Assembly: GCA_030248215.1 (NCBI GenBank)
Contig: JASANG010001903.1
Span: forward strand, 1 to 64,000
Origin: Enoplolaimus lenunculus
Taxonomy: Eukaryota; Nematoda; Enoplea; Enoplida; Thoracostomopsidae
Reading direction: 5' to 3'
Length of the DNA stretch: 64,000 bases
Made by a program: the position numbers and the translations under genes. How positions within the stretch are numbered: the first letter of the stretch is position 1; each line of letters starts with the position of its first letter. This document shows positions 1 to 9,800 of the stretch, piece by piece. The notes beneath the pieces are model-generated. The model was not told the DNA's origin. It did no database searches and saw only the letters and a list, made by a program, of their open reading frames with translations.

Positions 1-71
1 AACAGGAACAGGAATTAACAACAAGTTATCTAATCGAACACGCTGCATGCGTCCATTTAGACAATATCCAT

Positions 72-442
72 CAGGATTTCAACAGCAACTAAATTTTGCC
101 GGAACAGGAATTGAATTTCTACGCAGGAACCGGAATTTAAAATATTTTTATCACGAATTGCTATTGAACTTTTCAGAAGTTACCAAAAAAGCGTTTAAGC
201 AAATGTTGAGCTATTTCATCATTAAGTTTTGGGAGACCACATCAGATTTTTTGTCTGACAGTTTATTAATAAAAATTAATTAATTGCAAAAACACTTATT
301 TACAAATAAAATTTTTTTAAAGATGTTTCAAATATTTAAATGATTATAAATAATTTGCAAAAAACCGTAAAAATTCCGGTTCCTGCATCTTTGAATGAAG
401 GAACAGGAATTGAATTTTTGCATTAATTCCGGTTGAAACCTG
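72..442. mobile_element. hAT-like miniature element, CAGGRTTCAAC ends
   Basis: Begins CAGGATTTCAAC and ends GGTTGAAACCTG. It is flanked by ATATCCAT (64-71) and CTATCCAT (443-450), an 8-bp duplication with one mismatch. No coding capacity is recognised. A related copy lies at 28805-29053. Confidence 0.75.
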
Positions 443-856
443 CTATCCATAATAAAAACCAGACATTCAAATATTGGTACATAAGCTAAGAAGGGAATGT
501 GCAGTGGTTATCGCGGAACCACACAAGCTGATTACAGGTATATATCCCATACCATGAGATACATCTACCTCACGCTTCTGATATTCTGTGTTACCAAGCA
601 ATATTAAAAATGGTCATGTTTGAGACGCGATCGCTTTTGTTCACAGGACGACAGAATTCAATACAAAACAACAACTGAGGTCTTACTTGTTCAGCTCGGA
701 ATCGGTTAAGCTGAAGCTGTAAGGCGAATGGCGGCGTGACTCGTTTCGTAAATTCGGCACATTGGATGGCGGCTGACTAGTGCTAGGCTCGGACTAAAAA
801 TAACATATACATCTACTATGTAATATATTATATAAATCTGGTGGCTCCTGCTTACA
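443..856. other. Fold-back loop, unassigned sequence
   Basis: Ordinary mixed-composition sequence between the end of the left miniature element and the A/C tract. I recognise no gene, RNA or known repeat in it. Confidence 0.5.
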
Positions 857-886
857 GGGTGCAACATTCCCACACCCCTCCATCCA

Positions 887-1215
887 AAACCAAAAACCAA
901 CCCACCAAAAAACCACACCCAAACCAAACACCCCACACAAAAAAAACAACAAAAACCCAACACAAAAACAAAAAAAAAAAAACACCCCCCCACCCCACCA
1001 CCCCCACAACAAACAACCCACCACAAAAAAAAAACCCCCAAACCCAAAAAAACCCCCCCCAAAAAACAAAAAAACCAAAAAAAACAAATAAAAAAAAAAA
1101 AAAAAAAAAAAACAAAACCAAAAAAAAACAAAAAAAACACAAAAACAAAAAAATAAAACAAAATAAACAAAAAAAAAAAAAAAAACAAAAAAAAAAAAAA
1201 CACCACCAATAACAA

Positions 1216-1247
<32 letters not shown>

Positions 1248-1258
1248 AAAAAAAAAAC
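887..1258. repeat. A/C-only low-complexity tract
   Basis: About 370 bases made almost wholly of A and C, with no G and only about four T. It begins about 30 bp after a CAGGGTGCAAC terminus (857) and stops abruptly at the right fold-back arm. Predicted reading frames here (Lys/Pro-rich on +, Phe-rich on -) are compositional artefacts. Confidence 0.9.
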
Positions 1259-1565
1259 AATTCCTGTTCCTGCATTCAAAGATGCAGGAACCGGGAATTT
1301 TTACGGTTTTGTGCAAATTATTTATAATCATTTAAATATTTGAAACATCTTTAAAAAAATTTTTATTTGTAAATAAGTGTTTTTGCAATTAATTAATTTT
1401 TATTAATAAACTGTCAGACAAAAAATCTGATGTGGTCTCCCAAAACTTAATGATGAAATAGCTCAACATTTGCTTAAACGCTTTTTTGGTAACTTCTGAA
1501 AAGTTCAATAGCAATTCGTGATAAAAATATTTTAAATTCCGGTTCCTGCGTAGAAATTCAATTCC

Positions 1566-1770
1566 TGTTCCGGCAAAATTTAGTTGCTGTTGAAATCCTG
1601 ATGGATATTGTCTAAATGGACGCATGCAGCGTGTTCGATTAGATAACTTGTTGTTAATTCCTGTTCCTGTTCCGGCAAAATTTAGTTGCTGTTGAAATCC
1701 TGATGGATAGCCTGTTATCTAAATGGACGCATGCAGCGTGTTCGATTAGATAACTTGTTGTTTATTCTTT
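1566..1770. repeat. Direct repeat of about 100 bp at right fold-back arm
   Basis: The segment beginning TTCCGGCAAAATTTAGTTGC occurs at about 1569 and again at 1671. Each copy is followed by the same LINE-derived sequence (GCATGCAGCGTGTTCGATTA). The two copies differ by a short insertion. Confidence 0.8.
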
Positions 1771-2180
1771 TTGTTAATGATTTAGCAAGTTCTTGCTCAG
1801 ATATTAAGGTAAAAATGTTTGCTTATGATCTCAAAATTTCTTGCACTATTCCTAGAAGAGAATTTCATGCTACGCGGTTGCGCTTACAAAACGCCCCAAA
1901 CAATCTTCATGAATTTGCTGAATAGTGGCAACTCAAGATTACTGTTTGCTGGGGGGTAGAACTTGGGTTTTTGTAATCAAAGGCATTACTATCATTTTGG
2001 AGAGGACACTATTTCATTTGTTGAATCGTTCAGCGATAAACCTTGTTATAAAACATCGTTTGCATATAGATTTATCTGCTGTGGAGAAGTAGTTACTGCT
2101 TCAAATGCAAATACTTTTCGTGAAATTTTAAAAGAGATTGACTTATCTCAGTTATGTAAATTTAAAAGCCTTTGATGTTT
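1715..2180 (+). pseudogene. LINE reverse transcriptase relic
   Basis: 1731-1925 reads LLFILFVNDLASSCSDIKVK then MFAYDLKISCTIP and LQNAPNNLHEFAE*WQLKIT. This is the non-LTR RT core (consensus LLFxxFxNDL, FADDxK, WQLKxN). The catalytic FADD is FAYD here, and a stop falls before WQLK. 1963-2175 reads FAYRFICCGEVVTASNANTF then REILKEID, like the C-terminal end of CR1/L2/Jockey-type ORF2 proteins (WNSLPxxVVxAxSxxxFKxxL). The region between the RT core and the C-terminus is missing, and the two parts are in different frames. It lies just upstream of the first OTUD5-like exon. Confidence 0.75.
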
Positions 2181-2425
2181 AATTATACCAACTTAGGATA
2201 TTTCCTACTGTGAATGTGATAAGATAAATATTGGTGGGCTTACTACCCTTTTTATCTAAAACACCATTAGGCTTGTTGAATTTACTACGTATTATTTGAT
2301 TTTTTAACATGTATACTAAATGTCACCTCACATGTCACATGTTAATTACATTTTGCTTAACAAGTAATAAATCTAATAAATAAAGCATAATATACAACGG
2401 TTTAAGCAATTTTGAGTTTTTTAAG
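2181..2425. other. Non-coding sequence before first visible OTUD5-like exon
   Basis: AT-rich sequence, perhaps the LINE 3' end followed by intron. The T-rich run at 2411-2423 precedes the proposed splice acceptor. Confidence 0.4.
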
Positions 2426-2562
2426 CTTGCACCCCAAACGCTTGAGTCATGCTGCCTCAACTTCTGCCGGATCGGCAGTCAAGCACGATGCAACGCCTGT
2501 TGGTTGTGTTGGACCAGCTCTATCAGCTCGATTGCCTCCAAATGTATCAGTGTCACTATCAG
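2426..2562 (+). CDS. OTUD5: OTUD5-like exon (first seen in window)
   Basis: Reading [15 protein letters not shown] and onward gives a Ser/Ala/Pro-rich stretch typical of the disordered N-terminal region. The acceptor is placed after a T-rich run ending in AG at 2425. The donor at 2563 (GTAATA) leaves one base, which joins exactly in frame with the next exon. There is no in-frame Met, so the start codon is further upstream. The protein sequence is not conserved enough to prove the exon; the phase match is the main support. Confidence 0.6.
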
Positions 2563-3780
2563 GTAATATGCAATCTTTTTAAAAGCACAGACCGTGTAGT
2601 TGGATAAATTTTCTTTGCGCCCGCTCAGTGGAATTTTAATTCCAATCTTATAAAATGTGCCACAGCAGTGTATACAGAAAAAAGCATATATTGCTTGTAG
2701 ATTTGCTTAACTTTAGAATTACATACTTTGCGTTGTCTTTTGTAAAATGTGAGAGACGCTTCCAGCTCGTGCGGTCTCGCGGCGTGTCTGTGGTACATAT
2801 ATACCAGGGTGCGACCGGATATCCGGCTCCGGTTTACTATCCGGCAAATAACTCGGTTCCGGTATCCGATATAAACATACCGGATTTCGGAGATGATTTC
2901 GTAAATCTCAAATTATTGCAAATTATGTTGTGAGATGCAGGGTGCAACCGGAATTCCGGTTCCGGCATTTTTTCACCTTCCGGTTCCGGTTCCGGTAAAT
3001 TTTTACCGGATTTAAAAATTCCGGTGTTATAATTTTGCCGTTTTCTTAACTTTGCTAATTTTTAAGAATCTCTTTTGAAAGCCACTTGTACTCAGAATAT
3101 GAGCCGTTGATGGTGGATTTCACTTCAGTCGACGACGAAAATCTAAAATACAACAAATAAAATAAATACCTATTTTCGACTAAGGTTGTTTCACAAATAA
3201 TACAGCAAAAAATACTATTAAAATGAAATTTTTGGTGAAATGCATTTTTCATTTTCCGGTTCCGGTTCCGGTAAAATTTTCAAATTCCGGTTCCGGTTTT
3301 GAGCGAATAAAATACAAAAATTGACATTTATAGCAACTTTGTTTATTTCAGTGTACGCATTTCAGTTGTGTCATTGAACTAACCATCTAAAAGCAAGAAA
3401 TGAAGCGATAATAATTTTACTGACGCATTAACGTGCTAAAATTAATTTATTTTAAAAACACTATCCGGTTAACATTGGGTTCCGGTATAAAATCACTATC
3501 CGGATCCGGTTCCGCTATCCGGTTTTTGCGATCCGGTCGCACCCTGATATATCAGGGTTCAAGAGGATATCCGGCTCCGGTAAAAATCGACATCCGGCTC
3601 GGGTATTATAACCTTCAAATATTTGTTGTAAAAATCTTCAAAAATTGAATTGCATAGTTGATGTTTAATGATCATCGTGCTACGCATTCAGTTGCATTTG
3701 CATCTTTGTTCTATCATAACTGTTTTGTAAGTGTTTACGTGCGTCTTTGTGTCTTATATTACCTTACAACGAAGTTACGG

Positions 3781-3816
<36 letters not shown>

Positions 3817-6800
3817 TTTATAGTATATTATAATACATGTCACTGCATGTATACGTAATTTTCTTGGCTGCCGGCTGCGGTATTACTCTCGTTGAGCTCC
3901 CGTGTACGCAGAAATACAAAACGAACGTGAATAATTTTTATGTCATCTTTGGGTCGCCTCGGTTATAGTTTCGTTGGCCTGTGATATTGTAATACCTGCT
4001 CCCATGTTTATAACTATTTGAATGTAACTGAATTGAAATCGTAACAAATTCAGGTGCTTGCAAACACGGGAACGGGTCTCGTCGTAACCCTGGCGTCGTG
4101 TCAAATAGCAGTGGCAGTGTTGGTATTGGCGTTATTGGCAGCAGTCCAGATCATCAACATATTGAATCCAACAACATAAGCGGTTTGTCAGTACCGCCTC
4201 AAGGAAGTTGTTCACCTGTCGCAGTACCTGGTAACAGTGTAAATGCATTGAATAACGCTTCCAGTGTTGTAGCTTCGCCTGAGGTCAGCTCTGGATCTAC
4301 AATGGTAGTCGGTAAACCTTGTGTGGCGCCAACAGGAGCTTCTAATAGCATTGCAACTACTCCTCACCATCGTACACCGACGTGCGGTTATAATTCAGAC
4401 GACGAACATGAGATCAATCAACCACAACAACATTCGGCGGTACTATTGCCAGCTGGGACAATTGCGCAAGCGTCGGGCGTAACGGGAACTGTTATTGATG
4501 TTAGTGCGTCCGTTAGTGGAGCTGGACCAGCGATGCACGATACAGCGGGGTCTAGACGGCACCGTGTTTATACAGAGGATGTAAGGTTATGGTGTCTTGG
4601 AAGTGGAGTGGGTTTTCGTTAGATTTTCCTCATTTTGCGGTCCAAGTTAGAATAAATTATGGCATGATGTAAACTACTGATGTTTTGCGTTACATACTAG
4701 TTTTCTGTTTTTGATTCAGTCTTTTTCATTATGGGTGTCATTAGGTTAAATTGGAGGAACTGCCGTTCGTTTTTGGCGTTTGTTAGTTGATGGGTTACCA
4801 AGAACACGTATTATTGTAGTTGTTATTATTGTATTATTATTATTACTACGTATTATTATTATTATTGTTGTTGTTGTTATTGTTATTTATCACTACTAAA
4901 AATGTGTCTTAAACCAGCTTTTAGCAAATTTTGCAGATGGAAAGAAATTTCGAAAATTTGATGCGGCGAAATGGATTTTTAATCCATCCAATGGTTGAAG
5001 ATGGAGCTTGTTTGTTTCGATCTGTTGGTACGGTTTGGATTTTCAGATTAATAAACTGGCATGTTTGCTAAAATTTTCAGTGGTAAAACTTTATTGTTCA
5101 TACAAAATTAGTTGCGCATACTTTTTTGTAAATTTCAACAGCGCGCTTTATACTTTTAGCTTCAAATTAGATTATTTCGTAATGCAGAATGATACATGTG
5201 CTTTTATGAATTTTTAACACTTTCATTAATAGTTTGTGTTGGTCATTTCTGTGGGGTTTGCTCAAATTAATTTCGAAAAATTAAAAATTATGTAATGAAT
5301 TCAAAATTGTGACACTGTGTAGCGTTTTAAACCTTATTAGTACACCACAGGATGCAAACCGGAACTGGAATATATCGGAATCGGAACAGCAAATTTATAC
5401 CGTAATTGTAATCGGAATCAATATCGGAACTAGAAACTTTGAATTTGTAGTGACAAATATAATATTGATTTAAGGTGTCTGTTGGCTGCCAACAATTTTC
5501 AAAAACGTCGCATGAATAAATTGGCGATGATTTCTGGTTCTGTAAAGCTAAACAACAGTCAATTATTGATAAGTTAACTCGTCGAAAGCCATTTAATAGA
5601 TAAACAATACAGAATTTATATGCAGCGTATCACAACAAGTAAGAATAAAATTAAAAATTCCGATTTTTGATTGTGCAATCGGAATCGGAGCTCGTTTTGA
5701 ATCGGAATTCTAGTCGAAATCGTAATTCCAGATGCATCCTGGCTTCAAGGCCTTATGGCTACTACTTACGTGAGCTCGTGGTGTTCTTTTCACACTTTCT
5801 CGTTTGTGTTTTAGCGCATCAAGTGTACGGTGATACCGAAATGCACTCGGTTGTACGACAATTAACAATGGATTACATGGTATGCGACACTTGTTTATGT
5901 AATAGTTTTTTGTTTTTTCTGCGGGACTGGATTTTCAGCCAAATGCAAATTTTGATCCCAAATATTCACATGACAATAATAGAGTACTTAAATCCGTAGT
6001 CAGTAACAACATATGTCCTTAACATAAAAAGCGCCAATAAAACATTTACTTGCAACAGGTCTTTCGGGCGAACCATCATCATCCAGGTCCACAGTCGTTT
6101 TATCCGGTTCCTTTTGTTTAAATTTTATAGATGTGCCCGCTGTTGTTCCAGATTACGTATCTGTGTATCCAAAAGTAATTTTTGCTTTGCATACTCCTCC
6201 GCTCTTGAACAGTGTTACCTTTCGTGTGTGATCAATGTACTCTCCACTGGTGAAGTAAAATTATAATTATAGTATTGGCTATGAAATACATTTTCTGAAA
6301 AAATAAGGTTTCCGACATGGTAAGAACTGTTTCCAGGTTAAAAAATCTGAATTATACGTTCATAAGCTAAATTATTGCAGCTTTAGCTATTTTAGTGTGT
6401 TACAAGTGTTATTACGGGCTGAAAACCACGATAGAGTCAGTCAATTCTAGGTTTACAACCAAACACTAGGTATCTTGTCTGAACAGCTCAGCCTTATCCG
6501 CGCGCGCCAGTAACGTGTTACGTTGTTTGTTTTAGTGGAAAAACCGCGATTACTTTAGCAACTTTGTCACTGAAGATTTTCATGATTATGTCCGTCGGAA
6601 ACGCAAAGACACCACTCATGGCAACCATGTGGAGATGCAAGCAATGGCGGAGCTATTCAATCGAACTATTCAAGTCTACGAGTATGATAGCGGTACGTGA
6701 GCCAGAACTTAGCTTGTATTTGCCTTGAACTTGCAGCGCGATAAGAGATATGTTAAAAATGTGCCAAATAATCGGCACTTTTCTTGAGTATCGCCATCGG

Positions 6801-9800
6801 CACTGCAAATAAGTTGTCGAATCTTTGGCGATAATTTTAGACATAACAGGCAGTTGGAATGCAATCAATGTCACTTGTTGGCGTATATCAGTGCGTGTGA
6901 TCAGGGAAACTGTTATCTCTCTTTCGTTTGTGTTTGAAAAAAATGATTGAAATTAATTGTTCTTATAAATTTATAATCTATAATATGGTGGTTAGGTTTT
7001 AAGTTTTCGCATACAGTGGTTCGATGGACCTAGCCAGGATTTTGGAAAGGGAAGGCCTACGTTCGAAAATAATTCAGATTTAGAAGGCGGAGGTTCTTGC
7101 AGTTGGAATGGAAAAAAGTACCCATCAGAGAACCCATATACAACAATTCGAAAACAAATGAGCTGTTGAACCCTTAGTCTCCCTGACCATGCCCTTGAGC
7201 GGTCTATATTTCGGATTTTTGGAATGACTTAACCACTTGTCTAGGCACAATTTTTATGTTTGGAATTTGCTGAAAGTTTCTATTTAAAAATGACTGCTTT
7301 ATATTTTCAGAGCCTATAAATTCGTTTCACGGCTCACACGTGACTGACAATCCACCAATACGTGTCAGTTATCATGGTGGAGTTCATTACAACTCTGTTG
7401 TTGATCCATATGCAGCAACTATTGGTGTTGGTCTTGGATTACCTGGATTGTATCCCGGGGTAAGTGATTTTGAACCAAATTTTATGCAAGGTCGCAACTA
7501 CTAGGGATTCCACGAACTTTTTAGCTCTCGCTCTCCTGGCAAAATTGCAAAAGTTTTTTCAATCTTATAAGGAGTACCACACTCGAATTTGGACCAAACG
7601 TCAGAAAATAATCAGGTCCAAGAGTATCGTGTGTGCTTAGTTTTAATTTACATACTCTCGCACTATCTTTAAAGGGAGCCGGCTAAAGATTGCGCCAGCA
7701 TAGCGGACCGAATTAACACCCGTCGTTGTGTTACACGGGAATGGATGGCGCCGATATTCAAGTATAGCGCACCCTAACGAAAAATAAAACAAATTGTTGC
7801 GGCTTGATAAAGTCATATCGAATATGTAACAATTATTGCGTATGTATGATTGATGCATTTTGCAGCTTGCCGATAAAAATTTGATGCGCGATGCAGCGAA
7901 AGCATCTGAACAAGAAGACATCGAGAAAACTATGCTTGAAGATAAAATGGCTGCGTCTGACTGGGAGGCTACTGAGCGCATACTTCAACAGCAGGTACTT
8001 TTTAAATTGACTTGAAAACAAGGTCAAAAGCGTAACTAGGAGTTAGGAGTCACTCCACGCGTCATTAAAATTTTTGCTCAGCGATATTTAGGAACTTTTC
8101 AAGTTGGTATTACTATAAGAACCCCCTCTTCGAAACTTATGTTACGTAACTCCTACGTGTCAAATTCAGGCTACGGTCGTGTTCTTGCTGAATTTTTATT
8201 TAAACATTGTTATGTTTATAGCAGTACTTTTAATGGTTCGTATTTCAATCTGTACCCGATGAATGGATAAATATAATATTTTGCAAATTTCTTAGATGTG
8301 CGATATGCAGCGTGCAAAACGGAACTTGATTATACCGGAATCTCGACTATAATTTTGTAACAATACGGATAATTTGTTTGTATTAACATGTATACTTGAA
8401 CGAAGCGAACGCCAAGCGTTTTATGTATTGTACTGTGTTGTCAAAAGGTGGATGTCCGTTCGAAACCGATTTTGATAATCTTTTTTTGTTTGAAAGCGAA
8501 TTATCCTGGGGTGTTAACCTCGCATTGGTGTTTTAAAAGTTTAAGCCGTTTATTTGCTACAGGCTAATTTGCATAATTCGTTAGCCTAAATTAGGACTTT
8601 CTACATTATTTCACTTTTTATTACAGTTACAAGCAATCCAATTTGATCACTAAAGGGTTTTTCGGTGCATCTAATTTCAGCACTAAAGGGTGTTTGGGTA
8701 CGAAAAATTTGAATAAATTGTTTACGAACCTCCAAAATTGATAATTGAGTAGTTAGCTAATAGCTAATTTGCATATTAGCTTAATTGATAAGACAAAATT
8801 AAGACTTTAAATTATTTCAATAATTATTACGGTTACTGAAGGTTTTTGGGTGCGAGAAATCTGAATAAACTGCTTACAAACTTCTAAACGAATAATTGAG
8901 TACTTAGCTAATAGATAATTTGCATATAAGCATAATTGATAAGCCTAAATTAGGCATTTTTACAATATTTCGCTAATTATTAGGGTTACAAGCAATATAA
9001 TTCCAGCAATAAATGGTTTTTGGATGCGAGTAATCTGAATAAATTTTTACAAACCTCCAAAACCGATAAATGAATAGATAGCTAATAACTAATTTGCGTA
9101 TTACCGTAATTGCTTACGTGTGTTCGAGCTTCGGTCAATAAATGTAGTCCCACTACACCAGTATTAATTTATGGCGTCTGTTGGCTGGCAGTGATTTTCA
9201 GAAACGTCGCATGAAAAAATGGCAATGATTTTTTGGTTCTGTAAAGCTAAGCTGTAATTAATTATTGTTATTTTTAGAATAAAATGGTATGTTTAGATGT
9301 TGAGATCTAGTAAATTTTTATGCAGTATATCACAACAGGTAGAATTAAAATAAAAATTTTAAAATTTCGATTCCGATTGATTGTGCAACCGGAACCGGAA
9401 TTGGAATTCTAATCAGAATCGGGATCCCGGCTGCACCCTGGATGCCGGCATCTGGCTTAAGTTATTTTGGTTATTATGCGTATTCTGTCAGTAGTAAATT
9501 GAAGGGTGTTGTCACTGTGTTATGTTGTGCCAGTTTGTACCAATTCTTGTAATCAATGTGTACTGGAAGTTCCAGGTACTTCAACAATCGTACATTGATT
9601 TTTTGGAAGCGAAAAAACTACAAACATCAACGTCATCTGGTCGTACAGGTGTGCCTTCACCACAGCCGTCTACATCCACTAACAACAACAATAATAATAA
9701 TAACAGTGTAAACAATGAAAACATTGGTCATAATGGTGATAATCATAAACAACAATTTCTTAGCGGCAACGCTGGGGCAGCAGGGTACAGTCATGGACAC

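Larger units (their letters stand above)
1..1671. repeat. Large fold-back (inverted repeat, arms about 410 bp)
   Basis: Bases 1 to about 412 reappear as the reverse complement at about 1259-1671. Both arms translate to the same 78-residue frame (47-283 on +, 1389-1625 on -), so identity is very high. The left arm contains a complete miniature element (72-442) inserted next to a LINE fragment. The left arm may extend before base 1. Loop 413-1258 includes an A/C-only tract. Genuine inversion-duplication or assembly fold-back cannot be told apart here. Confidence 0.9.

Noticed and set aside
47-283. A 78-codon frame present twice (also 1389-1625 on the minus strand), looking conserved.
   Set aside because: It lies inside a miniature element copied in the fold-back arms; the identity reflects DNA duplication, not selection on protein.
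706-1331. Several overlapping frames, Phe-rich on the minus strand and Lys/Pro-rich on the plus strand.
   Set aside because: They are by-products of the A/C-only tract and have no protein-like composition.
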